In this document: piece by piece, positions 27,360 through 40,388 of the stretch
Layout of the letters: each line of letters begins with the position of its first letter
How positions within the stretch are numbered: position 1 is the first letter of the stretch
From: Rhynochetos jubatus
Taxonomy: Eukaryota > Chordata > Aves > Eurypygiformes > Rhynochetidae
Assembly: GCA_027574665.1 (NCBI GenBank)
Contig: CM050666.1
Span: 9,362,001-9,426,000 of the forward strand
Reading direction: 5' to 3'
Length of the DNA: 64,000 bases
Notes under the pieces: generated by a model
Told to the model about the DNA's origin: nothing
The model's database searches: none
The model's input: the letters and a program-made list of their open reading frames with translations, nothing else
Program-made: the position numbers and the translations under genes

Positions 27360-27790
27360 TATGCTGCCATTCCCACACACGTGTACGAAACACGCTGCCA
27401 CAAGGGAAATTCAGCTGCTCCCCAGCAGCACCCTGCGTGCCTGCTCCTACATCCCCGTGAGTGCCAGGTAACCCAGCGCTCGATGGAGCGGCTGGCTTGG
27501 AGAGGGGGTGCTGAAAGGGCTACAAATTTCTCACCCCAGCGCACAACCAGGCTGCCTGTCTGAGGGAGAGGCCTGCGGTGGGCGCGGGGCAGTCTATACA
27601 AGTACCAGTAGTACCCCACCACGGTACAGCATGGCACGCTGTGCCACACGGGCCAAGATGCAGGGAGCCTTCTCTTCCACCTCCCCTTGTGCAGGTCCCG
27701 CTGTTGCTACCCACGCTGGGGTGAGCACATGCCCGCGCCCCGCTCTGTGGACAGGCACTGCGAAGGTCAACTGCCGTCCTCCTCCCATAT
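27360..27790. other. GC-rich patch open on both strands
   Basis: Locally GC-rich sequence with some CpG, such as ggtgggcgcggggc. Several overlapping frames of 60-115 codons are open on both strands. That pattern is what high GC (few stop codons) gives, not a gene. It could be a small CpG-rich regulatory patch; no promoter motif was recognised. Confidence 0.35.
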
Positions 27791-28509
27791 GCAGCCTATT
27801 TCCCATTTCCTTCCCTGTTTTTCTGTATGTTAGACTCATTTTGAGTTTTAAGTGAAAACAAGTTTTTACTCATCTGTTTAAGGCAACGCACGCTTCCATC
27901 TGGTTTACACTGTACATCATCACCTATTGTCCTGCCGTGAGCCAATTTCTGAATGTCGGAGCTGTTGATGGCTGCCGGCGATGACGTATGAAGCAGAAAC
28001 AAAGCCAGAGTTGCAAAGACTTCAAAAGGCTGAGATAACTAAGAACATTGTTTTGACTAAACACAGACATATACACCGAGAAGCTGTCACTTCTTCCAAC
28101 CTTGCTCTCCCTCTCCGGAGTCACCTTTTAATTTGTTGCAGTTGCACAAATGAGCTCTGTGTGTTAAGAATTCAAAGGAAACAGCCATCCAAAAAACATC
28201 TTGATACTCCACCACCTTATAAGATACTTCTGCGATGAAGTTATGAAAACAGGCTCTAATGCTTTCAATGTAATACATTTCAATGTAGTATGTAAGGCTT
28301 TATGACTTCTTAACAAAGCAAAACCAAAACATATTCCAGTTCAGCTAAAGGCAATTATTTTTTCAGGACTCGTCTATCACCAGCAGAGACAGTCAGGGTG
28401 TAGAAGGCAAACATCCAAGGGTTAGTTTTGGCTGAGACAGCACAGTCTGCCATCCAGACTCGCCCGGAGAGGGGTTGGAGCACAGAGCTGAACAAGGCCA
28501 GGAATTTGT

Positions 28510-28605
28510 GTCCCACAGCACTTCTGACCGATGCACTGCAGGACCGCAGGTAAGTTACAGTTCCTCTGAGCCTCAGTTTCTTCAGTGGACAATGCTAGTA
28601 ATCAC
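28510..28605 (+). mobile_element. MIR-like ancient SINE fragment
   Basis: The string gtaagttac, then ttcctctgagcctcagtttc, then an ATAAT-like stretch (aatgctagtaatcac) follows the 3' half of MIR (…gcaagttacttaacctctctgagcctcagtttcctcatctg…) closely. The upstream part (cacttctgaccgatgc) is weaker. MIR predates amniote divergence, so such copies are expected, though sparse, in birds. Confidence 0.65.
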
Positions 28606-30999
28606 ATTTATTCAGTTTCCCAACAGATTTTGGATAAATCATGCTCACAAATAATTTCTGCGTGCTATTGGTACTCCCGGAGTGACCATGAAATGCCAGG
28701 TCATGTCCTCCACAGGAGAACACACTCCGTCTCATGTGTCCTAAAATGTGCCATTTGCAGTAAATGCCAACTAGCACTAAATGCACACCATGCTATGCAT
28801 AACGTTTGGCAGGCTCTGTGGGGAAGAACCACAGCTCAGTCCTTGCAGGCAGCCTGTCTCACCGAGAAAACTACCAAGAGATTGCCCGCTTCCAGCCCAG
28901 AGGCCAGCAGCAGCGGCCAAGCAGAGGAGGTGCAAGTGATGCTGTCAGATGAACACAGAGAGATGGGAAAAGGTAACGTGGTGCAGGACCTTGGAAATTA
29001 GGAACTCACATTTCACAAAAAAAAAAAAAAAAGAAAAAAAGGGGGACTAAAGATACAAGGATGGGAAGGAAACCTTTTTGGTGGGATATACAATGTCTTT
29101 TTATGGGAGCAAGCTCAATAGCCACAACACAAGAAATTCTACTTTCTTCAACTTCACCTTCTGTGGGTAGGGTGAGGTTATCTAAAGACTTAAAGAGGGG
29201 AAAAGTGACTGCAGTCATTCAACCAGGATCTGCGTGTCTGTAATACACAGGGACATGTATAACACACACTGGTCACTTCAGCCACCTTTGTGGCAATTAA
29301 TAAAAAGAGCAGACACTTTAAAATCCCTGTCGGTTATCAAAGGTTACTCTGCACTTCTATCTTTGCATGATACCCTGAACTCAGTTTAGATATGAATGGG
29401 ATCCCTTTCAATTTTAGGCTAATGTTCTTTTATATTTATAATATTCAGGATAGCTACACATGCTTGATTACCTTTAAAACACTTATCACGATTCCATTTA
29501 AAAATAAATGAATCCCATTTAAAAGTGACTTGTCCTCATCTTCTAGTATTTATGGACAAGAACATACGGGGCTGATTTCTCTCATTATTAAGAAGCATGT
29601 CTGACGCTTAAATCATTTAAATTATTCATTGACAGCAATTGGGCTACTCATGCAAACTCCCACTTGCATAGGGAGTCCCAGTGATAGGACCAGTCAGGTG
29701 GATGAAGATGGCTGAACAGACTGGGGGATGCACTGAGCATCCCCAGATACTGCTAACTTTGATGAGGGGGAGGAGTACTTTTGAAAATCGGGCCCCACCC
29801 TCACCAATAAATATAATTTAACTGGGACAGGGATATTCTGAATGACATGTTCTTCGAAGGTCACCATGACTGAGGCCCTGAGCAGTGATCACTAGTAGCT
29901 GCAGGAATACGAGTGATCGTGCACTCATTAACACAACAAAACCCAAGCCTGCTGCAAGGCATTTCTAGAGCACCTTTGGTGTGGGTTCAGGGTGTTCCTG
30001 ACTGCGGCCAGGCAAGGTGGACATCTCTGCAGAACCGGCGCTATGAAAGCTTTCCTGAAGACCCAAGCTGAGTCTAAGCGAATGAAGAAAAGCATCTGCA
30101 AGCTGCGAAACCGCCCATCTCTAGTATGAATCCTACTGTTCCAGCAACACTGAAATCTGGGACAGGAGATGCATAAATCAGCTGCACTGCTGGGCTTGGA
30201 CTGTAAGAGTCCAAATGACAAAGGCTGTAAACATTTAAAACTCTGCTATAAAGAGGCTTTCCAGCCTATCACAGAGTACGTGCTCTCTGACCACCTCGCC
30301 GACGGAAGACCTTGAGCTAGCTGTTAGCGTGCTTTCAGCCAGCGGAGTCAGAGGGAGAGAACAGGAACCATGGAAAAAACAGTTATGGTTATTCATCACA
30401 ACATTTTGTTTTTAATTAAAGAGACATGTTTCTTACTCTCGTCAGAATGAGCCCAAGGAACATTTGTCACCATTTTCAGGTCCCATTATATCATACATAT
30501 TGCAGCTGATTCCACAGCTATATGGGCAACTTACTGTTTTCTGCCCAAGTCAATCACTCAAGGTAAGAGCAGACAGAAAGCATCACCAACATCTACTGGT
30601 TGCAACGTGTTTCAGGAAAACACGGTCTAGCTCTTGGAAAAAGAAACTTTCATATTTCAGCCACAACTCCCTTCCCTGCCCAGACCCACCTCCAAGCCCC
30701 AGCAAGTACCAGGCTTTGTCCCTATATGTGATCTTGACAGTAAAGATTTTATTTTGCTTATTTTTCCCCTAAGAAACGCAAAAAGGTTAGTAAGTCTTTA
30801 AACCCTCACTTCTTCAGGCTGTTAATATTTCACATTGCCAGCAGGGAAAGGAATTAAAACTGCCAGTAGCTATCCAGATAGATTTTAAAATCCCCTTCCC
30901 TCCCCCTTCTCTCTGTCTCCCTCAGCTTCAGAGGATATTTTCCCCGCAAATTGGTTTTAAATTAAGGAAGGTGATGAAGGCAATGTGCCGTCTCAGCAT
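28606..30999. other. Non-coding, no gene seen
   Basis: Ordinary sequence with a mixed A tract at 29017-29040 followed by a short G run. Nothing else was recognised. Confidence 0.5.
29017..29040 (+). repeat. A-rich tract with one G interruption
   Basis: About sixteen A, one G, then seven A, running into ggggg. It resembles a retroposon tail but no element body precedes it. Confidence 0.7.
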
Positions 31000-31255
31000 T
31001 TTCCCAGGTGCACTTAATCTAATTTCATTAAGGAGATCAGGACAGATGATCGCTACAGTCGAAACATTAAGTCTGTCCATTTTTGTATAAAAAACCATTA
31101 AGTCTGTCAAAGTGTCGGCGGGTGGGCTGTTTATTATTGGAGATGAAGGCGCGCTTTGCTTCCCCAATAAACTGTCAGGAGTAGTAAACCACAAATTAAG
31201 TCAGCTGCTGCCAAAGATTTAGGCAAAGATCCCCAACTAATTTTGACACAGGTGT
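31000..31255. promoter_or_regulatory. Probable conserved non-coding element with a spaced 13-bp direct repeat
   Basis: The sequence cattaagtctgtc occurs exactly at 31065-31077 and again at 31096-31108. The start-to-start distance is 31 bp, about three helical turns, with an A/T-rich spacer. It is flanked by homeodomain-like ttaatctaatttcatta and ccaataaac/acaaattaagtc. There is no transposon signature and no open frame. The regular spacing suggests paired binding of one factor on one DNA face; the factor is unknown. Confidence 0.4.
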
Positions 31256-34200
31256 GGGGAAGGCCAAGGAAACGGAGACCATAAGCCGGTACGCCTTGGA
31301 AACCAAGGCTTGCGTGCGTGTTTGAGATACTCCAATCTGACCCACTGAAGAGCGGAAGACTGGGCATCAGTGGGTATGATGAAGCAGAACTAACACTCTG
31401 GGCACAGTGCTGACGGAGGCCGTGCAACGGTGTCCACCGCAGAGCCCCAACTGCAGTTCCCTTTGCTTTAACCTGCGCTCATCATGTCAGGACTCATCGC
31501 CTTGGCTTATGCAGACAAGAACCCAAAAAAGCTTCATTCAAGCCACTGCTCTGTTTTGAAGCTATGCACTGACTAAAACATACAATCACATGCCTCAGAT
31601 AATCATACAGATATCCTACAAAACTAGAGGAAACTCATCAAAATGCAGAAACTATGGAAGACAATTGAAAATCCAAGAAAGAAATCAAGTGAAGCTTTCA
31701 GGCCCGACAAAATCAAATGTGAGCCATTCGCTAAGGAGAACACCTTCCCTCGCAAGAAAAACACAGCTGGGCAGGACTTGGTATTGAACACCACGAAGAA
31801 ACGTTACAGAGCATAAAACAGCAACTAGAATGACACAATCTTTACAGTACATACAGAGAAACTAATAATCGCTAATACGGACTCAGGAGCGATATTCTGC
31901 ATGGAGCTTCGCGATGACACAAAACTGCCGTGTTTGCAGGCCACGTGTGCCACGTACTGCTTTGAGCATCCAGGCTGGGCAGAGCAGAGGAAGGTCCATT
32001 TCCCTGTCCCAGATACACGAGGGGAGGAACAGAGCCAGCTCCGCTGGCAGAGACTTCTGCAGCGCTGCAGGGATTAGGAAGGAGTGTGAGAGGCGGGAGG
32101 AAGCCAGCCTATGCCCTGAAAAATGACTGGCTCAGCCCTGGGTAGACCTGGTGCTGAAGGCTCACAGGTGAATGAAGGCCAAAGACCTTTCCTTGCTGGC
32201 TGGGAAGAACTGTGTGGAGCAGACATGTCTGTACCGCAGCCAGCACCAGAACTACGGGGTGCCACAGCTGGGAGTGGAGGGAGGCTTCTTTACAAACACT
32301 TACTTTAACCTCTTTTGCTCTGAATTGTCTCTGTTTGAAAAGTACCTCGTTTCAGTTTGTCTGTGGAAAGCCGGGCTCCACGCACCAGCCAGAACATCTC
32401 CCCTGACTCAGGGTGCCATGGCAAGCCCCTTGCTGATCCTGCAGACAAACGCAGCACTTGACAGCAGCGGATGAGTGAAAACAACAGCTGATAAGTGTCA
32501 GGAGACTCACCTAGGCAAAAGAATACCCATTTCAACCATGATGCTTCAGTAAGGGTGAATTCCCAAGCAAGGGCAGGCAGACATTACCTGCAGTCTGGTC
32601 CAAACGTTGCTGCTGCCTCTTACATATCTGGAAAACTCCTGTAGTGAAACCTAGTCTGGATTTTATTGCAAATTGGACCCAGAAGCAAGAACTGCTGGAA
32701 AGCTACAAAACCCATTGGCTCTTGGCCCACCCTTGGGTTTTACCCTTTACGCCTGCACAGGACATGTAATGCTGCATGCTGTGCTCTTCTCTATTATTTA
32801 ACCTGGTAAAACAATCTTGGAATACAGTAATGAGAAACTTTGCAAGCCAAATGAGGTCCTGCAACTGCAGCTATTGGAGTATGCATCCTCCAAAATTCTC
32901 ATCTTCTTGATATCGTTATGGTTAATGAAATCATTCAATTTAATTAATTGAATTGCCTAACTCAATTGCCAATTCCTACTGCCTGCCTACTATGTTCTGT
33001 TATATCTGATCACCTTCCAAGGAGTTACTGCTATTGCACCGGTAGCCCTCTGGATTTATGGCTACGTTATAATGGGGTTTCTTGATGTGGCCAGACAGCT
33101 GTACAAGATTGCTCCCTTCCCTGGTACCTCAGATCTTAGAAGTGTCTTCACAAGGTCCCTGGTAAGATAAGGAAATGCTCATGGATGGGGAACTGGAACA
33201 GGGAGATGTTAAAATGTTAAAACAATAGAGAAACCAGAGAGCTAGGGACATGCCGACTGCCAGCGACAGAACTGGTATTATCCTGTCTTGCCCAAGAGCG
33301 CTCCATAAGATCTCTTCAGTCCTTTCATGTGAGTTAATGATGGATCTTTGTCAGCAAACTCGAAGGCTCTTCTCATTGTTTGCTCTGCATTTTTTCCCTA
33401 CATTTTCAAGAATGAATATGGACACCACAGACTGTGATGACTCAGCTTGTTATATACAGACTAATGTACTCAAAATTTGACTTTTTGTCTGGATAAAAGA
33501 AAACCACAAGATCTCAGTAGGAGGGGAGAACATTGGTGCTGAATGAGTCTATTTAATTTTTTCAATTGCAATCTTGCTTTACTTAAATACAAAGGTCAAG
33601 AAGGGCCATTATTACTAATACTTTTTACTGGAGCTGCAGACCCTCTTGTTAGGAAGAACAACTTGGAGGGCCCCCTTCCCTCTGGAAGGGCTTACAGGCC
33701 TAACTCAACTGCCCCAAGTCTCAGCGGGAATCTCTGTGTCTGCTCCATGCACATGGTGGGTGGAATGACAGAAGCCGAGCACATGCCAAGTCTCCGTCCC
33801 ATCTGGCATTTCCCGGAGAGCGACTGAGTGGACTGGGTATGCAGTGGGCTTGCAGGATGCTATTTTGCTGGTAGATCTGTTCATGGAGAATGACGAAATA
33901 AAATCAATTCACCGCGGGGTGACTTTTTGTGTTCCTGTACTGGCAACAACATTACGTTTGCCTGTTTACTGCACCCGAACCATTCAAGGGCTACAAGGTT
34001 ATTTTAAATTTGGTATTTTCATATTGTTTAAAAAGCAGATCTGTTTTTAATAACAACATGCAGCTCATCTGTCAAACAGAAACTTTCTTCAGTTAAGTGA
34101 ACTAACCACCTTTACCCAGCTAATTTTATATGGGAGTCAGGTTTCTCACTGGTTTTCACTCCGCATCACTGGGTTTTCAGTCTGTAAGATTTAAACCTTA

Positions 34201-35059
34201 GAAGAAACACTGATTCTGTGCACATATGTGCATACACGTGTGTATGTGCTATAGTACTCCATGCTGCTAAGCCTGCAACACAGCCCAGGCACGCGCTTCT
34301 GCAACTGCATTCAGTGTTGCTGTCCGTAAGCAAGAGCATACTACGGTAAAAAGGTCACTTAACAGCGCCTGAAAACCCAGCTGGGAAGGAACTGGCCAAT
34401 GCAGACTTCTTGTTACTAGTCACAGCTGAAAACCGCCATAGACTGAAGCCTAATGTTAACAGAAGTGCAAATACGGCCACCTGAAAGCCCTTGGTTCAAT
34501 TCCATGTTTGATCTCTCCCTTCTGCTGCAACCAGTAGGAACTGGGATTTCTGGAATAGTACCAAGTTTCATTTCTCAGAGAAAGGGACAACGTAATGATG
34601 GATAAAACCCATCTGGGGGGGATCTTGTTCTGGGTAGGCTTCAAAAATAGCAAATAACTGATTACCTGAAGTGGGAACTAAAGTTCCAGCCTCGTGGAAA
34701 CAACAGACAGAACACATTTTCTCCACTGCTAGGTAAAATGTGAGGAGCTGGGGGAAAGAAGCCTCCAGCAGCAGTGCTACCAGTAACAGCCCCCGTGGAC
34801 TTCAAATGAGTGGTACTGAGGGGTCCAGGGGCTGAGGCTTATCCAGCCCCATGAGACAACTCACTGACGGTGCGCAGGTGCATCAACAAATGAGGCCGTG
34901 AGTGTAAAGAGGCAACAGAACACACAGAAATTTGGATCAATGTGGGATGTTTGGGAACAGACACTGCACAGTTTGGCTTCCCCTCCTTCACTGAACTGCA
35001 CCTCCACTTCCAAAGTCTTTCACAATTCCCTTCCCTAGATCTACCTTCCTTGGCCACAG
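31256..35059. other. Non-coding, no gene seen
   Basis: Unremarkable intronic-type sequence. The one structural item is an AT inverted repeat: ATTCAATT (32933-32940) and AATTGAAT (32946-32953) around a 5-nt loop. Confidence 0.5.
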
Positions 35060-36197
35060 CTACCTGACACAGCTCCTCCCTCCCTGGGCGTCAGCAACTC
35101 CTGTCCGCTCTGCTCCTGCCTCTGTAACCGCCGCTGTAATTCTGACCATCGTTAAGATGATCTTCAATGAACTTTTTCATCTGGTGTCATGGGGCTTTAT
35201 CTTATTTCTGGGTCATCTCATACCCAACCACACATACACAGAGTGACCTCTTCTACTACAGCAACTCCTAGCTCGCTCTTCCCTACTGACATCCCTTTCT
35301 CCTGCTGCCTAAACTATGATTTTTACTGTGGGCTTGTAGACGCCCTTTCAAGGTCAGCACAGCTGAGTCAGAAGCGATAATTTCACTCCCCAGATCTTCC
35401 TCACAGTTTACTCTCCTCATCGCTTCCACTCTTACACTTCCATCTCTCACTCGAGCCCATAGTTCTCAGGGCTCTCTCTGCCTCCCACCATGGCCTACAT
35501 CGTGACGTACAACCTATGTTTAAGTCCTGTATATCCTTTTTCTCTATAACATAATGAGAATCCTCTGTTCATCCACACAACTTGGCCAAGGTCTCACTAC
35601 CTCACCTTTCATTTTCCATTCCATCCTTTCCTCTGGTGATGGCAGATGTAACTGTGTCTTTGTGCCAAGGAAAAAGCTGCTGCAAGATCATTTTCCTAGT
35701 CCGTGGCTATGCTGCCTACACAGCTTCCCACTTCCTGAATCGCAAACTATCACTCTTCATATTTTGACTCTTTCACAGCTTACCTCTTCTTCCCAACACA
35801 GACACTCGGTCTCGATGTCAACTCATCTCTCACTGGTCTGACTTGATCACCCCCTGGTTAAACCTTCAAATAAGCACCCCCCTACTCCCTACCATGGTGC
35901 CTTTTGCTACAGAGAATAACTTCCTGTTCTCGGCCATAAAGCTGCCTGATTCTCCCCCTCAAATGCCTCCTAATGCCTTTCCCTTTACCTTAATACCAAC
36001 AAAATCACCGCTGGACAACAAGGCTGCTGACATACTGAAACAGCGCTGCTGTTAAAACTGTGTCCCCTCATTCACCTGAGTCCTGTCACTGTCTCTAGTC
36101 TCATCCTAAAGCCATGGGCTGTTCTGCATCTACGTGGCACATAGCAGGATGAGAACCCAGGCCGTGGTGGAGGGACCACAGCACTACCGTGTTAGTC
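35060..36197 (+). mobile_element. Ancient L3/CR1-like LINE, 3' portion
   Basis: A long CT-biased stretch ends in ggcacatagcaggatgagaa, then ccgtggtggagggacc, then acagcactaccgtgttag. This matches the general 3' end of old amniote L3/CR1-type LINEs (gcctagcacaatg…gg…ctaggcactaccgtaatac). Upstream, caaatgcctcctaatgcct and atccacacaacttggccaag also resemble such elements. It is heavily decayed with no intact frame. The left limit is uncertain; the right end is clearer. Confidence 0.5.
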
Positions 36198-37899
36198 TTC
36201 TCCCCTCTACCAAGTGCTAAATCACACCTGCTCTTGCGCTGCTGCACGCTTCCAGGCACCTACTGGGACTCAGAAATCAGCACAGCCAACAACAGCAAGG
36301 CTGAATTCACATCGCCGCAAGCGGGGCCTAATAAACTCACTGTGCTGCTGCAGAAAGTAGTGTGAAAACACTGGTCTAGAAACCTGATTTAAAAACCTTT
36401 TGCTTCCACCCTGTATACATCTTTACCAGTCTCAGAGGTTGCTTGCTATAGCTAAAACACAAACACAAACTACTAATACACAGCAAATACCGATTCAACG
36501 TAGAAAGACAGAGTCATTTTTTGTACATCTTACTTAGCACCACATTAAACGAAGTAATGCCTGATATCTAACCCCTGATTTGGAGAGCTCGCTTACACTG
36601 CGGGGCCATATAATTAAGCTGACAACCCACAATTTTGCACACAGCAGACAGAAGTCCAAGACTGAAAGAACACGAACACTGAAAGAAACAGGCTTTTTTT
36701 AATGCAATCTTGAACACTGTTATTAAAAAAATGAGAGCAACATTTTGGAGTAACGAGCAGAGATTACTCATTCCCTTGTTTTACACAAGTTGACTTTTGG
36801 CTTTCTGCAGAACACCATTTAACAGAGCACATTACCAAGCTGCTAGCCACTTTTCACAGTGATGCTAAAGCAGGTAAGAGACAATAAGTGGAACTGTTGA
36901 TGGTTTATATTACTCTATTATGTTAATGTTCACTAAAGTATGCCATAAGCTCTCTCATTACATGTGTATAAACCAATTCTCTGTGGTGTTATTCCTGTGC
37001 TAAATGCTATAACTACATAAATCTTGAATTAATGGAGACTTTATAGTTCCAGAAAATGAAGGGTAATTGCTATCTGTTAATGCTGTTGTTGCTATTAAAG
37101 GAAGTATATATTTTCGGTAACAATGTTTATGGACCGTGAGCCTCACAGTGCAGCTATTGCACAGTACGCAGATCGCGTAATACGATTATCAGACTTAACT
37201 CCCTTTCTCTCCCTCCTCCCTCACAAAAAGCACAGTATCCTGTCCACAGCTTCCACAACCTACCCTGCAATTCTCCTAACAGTGCAGAGTCCAAACCGAT
37301 GTCCTTCAACGAACACACAGTAACAGAAAGATTTGCATTTCCATCTCGGGGAACACATGATTTGCTAAGTTTCTCGCTTGGTTAAATGGCTGGACAGCTC
37401 ACTTTATTAGTTTGGGTATTCTGAACGGTTTGTAGAGAAGTGTGTGGTGACAGAATGATAGGTGTGAGAAAGTATCATCCCACTTACTTCCTTCGAGATT
37501 TCAGCAGTGATGCGGAAGTGAAAGGCTGTACTTGGCCAGAGACAGTTTTCAGAACGTAGATGGGATGGACAAGTCCCCAGCCCTGAGCTCCTCTTCTCCG
37601 GTTATGAAAACCAGCAGCGCACTGTTTGGAAACGCCCTCACAATCTGCTGTGAAACTGTACCTCGCACTACAGGAATGGCTCCTCGACTCTGATCCACTG
37701 TACGTGCGACTGACTATGCTCAATCACTTTTCCCCCCTGGAGTCCTGCACAACACTGCACAAGGAAAAACCCCAAACCATCAGGAGTGTGTTTATATTTT
37801 TAAACGCAGTGAGGGTAAAGCCTTAATTTTAGTCTATGTTTTAAAACATTCTGAGCTCAATAGTCCATATACCTAGGAACTAAATAAATAGTGGATAAT
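36198..37899. other. Non-coding; candidate conserved block at 36870-37130
   Basis: Between 36870 and 37130 lies repeat-free AT-rich sequence of the kind seen in conserved elements (gacaataagtgg, cattacatgtgtataaacc, gggtaattgctatctgttaatg). The rest shows nothing recognisable. Confidence 0.3.
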
Positions 37900-38010
37900 T
37901 AGTAGCATGGTAGAGAGAAGTAGGAGGTGGAAAATTTCAGTTTTGCTTCTAGGTCTATCACTGACTCAGTATGTACTTGTACGTGAACTTCTTTTTTTGT
38001 CGGCTTTCCT
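37900..38010 (+). mobile_element. Possible MIR-like SINE fragment
   Basis: The string agtagcatggtagagagaag resembles the MIR 5' part (agtatagtggttaagagc). Further on, ttgcttctaggtctatcact and gtacgtgaact resemble its ctctgccact…gggcaagtt part in the right order. Divergence is high. Confidence 0.4.
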
Positions 38011-40382
38011 CCTGAGTTATGCACAGACGAGAGTGATCCGCTGTCTATGACTAACAAAAAGTGTTATGCAAATGAAAAGTACATTAGTAATTCCTGCCCT
38101 GCCCTTCATTAGTGCCAGCGCGCGTAGGTGTACCCAGCGAAAGCTGTGTCTTGCTGACCAAGCAGGAGAGCAGGATTGTTGTGTAGCGCTGGGAAGTGAG
38201 GCCGACCCGCCATGTAATTGGTGAAGCTGGGCTAACAGTATGCCGAACACTCCATCTGGCTGCAACAGCCAGGGAGCATTATTAGGAGATACGTTTTTCC
38301 AACACATGGAAGGGGAAAAAACACCCTTCAGTGTAATCCCTCAGGACATTCATGCCAATATTTTTATAGCTCCTTGTTGCATCAGCCAGGTTAAGTTTTA
38401 GACAAATACTGAGTGTGTTTCTAGGGGAGCATACTGTGTCAGGTATGCCAGGCTGCCCTCATGCTCCCTAACTGGAAGGCATCGTTGCCTTTACATTATC
38501 CCCATGAAAGGTGTGAAGACTCTTCACTTCAACCCTGGTGAGTTTACATGCATATGCACACGTCTTTGCTGACAAGAAAAGCACCCCTACTTAATTCCAG
38601 AGACCTATGTCATAGAACTGATGTCTCATGTCTCTACAGATCAGGCAAGAGATAGATGATGATCCTGTGTTGCTTTCCTTATGAAGAAATGTTATTCTGA
38701 AGGTGGAGTCACCTTAAGGAGAAGGTAGCTGGGAAATACATAAGCCTGGAAGATCAAACTACAGTTATAGATATGGAAAGAAATGCCATACTAATGGTAA
38801 GGAATACTATAATAGGCTTTCATTTGTTGTAAAGGACAGTAAGTTACCAGCCAAACACAATGCAGCTTCCTCTGAAGGTAACCTCAGATCCCACATTCTG
38901 AAAGCTAATCAATGTTGTTCAGATTTCAATTTCTTCTCTACAAGGTGAAGTCAAACCTAATCTAACAAACGTCAGTCTCAGATGTAATGCCGCTAGCTGG
39001 GTCTACCAGTGTAATTTAGATAATCATTAATAGCATAGCTGTATAATAAAACTACATGTCACTTACAACTTCATCTGAGGTTTGACTGGCAGATCTTTAA
39101 ACAGTTTTCTAAGTGATTGCTTTTACTTTCTTTGATTGGGCAGTTGAAGGAATATTTTAACCCCCTGGTACCTAAGCTTTTAGGGAATGATTTTTCACCC
39201 TCACCACCCCTGCCCTCAGCTCTGCCGCTGTGTAACCTTTTAAGAAACAGAACTTGGGGGTGTTGTGGTGGTTTCAGAGGGTGACTTTATACATATATGC
39301 ACATATATAAACTGAACTACAATAGGTACAGTATCTTTCATTCAACATACATGATTTAAATGTTTCTCTTGGATCACGCCTTCATCTCAAAGCACAGCTT
39401 TTGCCACACTCCAGGGATATTTGGTATCTGATGGCATTTTTAAAAGAAGGTGAAAAACCTTAATGCTTCCCAAGCTCTAGCAACACGAAAAAATGAAAAA
39501 ACTTAAGCAGAAGCAGCTTGTAGTGTAGTCTCTTGAACTCATGGTAACCTCTGACGTATGGCTGCAGCCAAGTGTGCTGCCAAGGAGACAGGGCTATCTG
39601 AAGTCAGCCTTTACTTTTGTAACACTGATCCAGGAGAAACCTGCGTGCCACAGCTTCTCATGAATGAATGCAAGAGACCGGACAGCCAAAATACAATAAA
39701 AGTTTGATGAAGATCTAACCTGAGACTGCCAAGTCTGATTTGCCAGAAGAGAAGTCAGCAAGGGATACTCAAGTCTTTCATACATTTGATGCTTAAAAGC
39801 ATGGTGCAACTGTTGCTATGTAGCGGGACTTCTCTGCGTCCCTTGCAAAGGTGAAACAAGAAAACCCTATACAAAACCACACAACTGCACCCTTCCAACG
39901 ACCAACCTCTGTATCCCAAAGGTCAGAGAAATCACTGCTGTGCGATACATAAGCATGCAACACAACGAGACGCTCCTTGACAGTTACCACCCTGCCTTTG
40001 AGGGGAGGTACCAGTCGTCCCATCTTCTAAACTGATTACAAAATTGACGTCTTCAAAGGTAACTATAAATAAAATACGGGCTCCTGACAAGTTATCGGAG
40101 GCGACTTCCTGGGAAACAGCACTAAGGTTATGACTCGGGTCTCACCAAATGCTCACATATAAACAAGAAAGACTATTATGTAAATGGGAGTTTCTTTTCT
40201 GTAAACAAAAACTAGTGAAGATCACAGAGTACCTGATCCAATGGGGTTTTTTTTCATTCAATTATAGATATTTTTAAATTAGACACGAAGACTGGAGGAA
40301 AAATGTTATTTTCAAATTCATTCTTATTTTGACTATGAGGGAATCTCAGAGCTAGCAAAGCACATGGAAGAAGAAAATTCAG
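38011..40382. other. Non-coding sequence 3' of the microexon (minus sense)
   Basis: No further exon of the proposed gene was found. A perfect octamer lies at 38066-38073. Around 39286-39311 there is an alternating-purine/pyrimidine AT stretch with a TATATG/CATATA inverted repeat. The next exon in the minus direction must begin in phase 0; none was recognised here or further left. Confidence 0.45.
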
Positions 40383-40388
40383 TCTTAC

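Larger units (their letters stand above)
12122..28509. other. Long repeat-poor non-coding stretch
   Basis: No exon, RNA gene or clear transposon was recognised in about 16 kb. The longest open frames (around 18482-19027 and 21920-22507 on plus) have no domain, no start context of note and competing frames on the other strand. The stretch includes a 14-nt A run at 25709-25722 and a GC-rich patch at 27360-27790. Intronic status is inferred from the microexon downstream in coordinate. Confidence 0.5.

Noticed and set aside
39200-39260. Possible MIR scrap (agctctgccgctgtgtaacc)
   Set aside because: Match limited to about 20 bp with the usual central part missing; could be chance.
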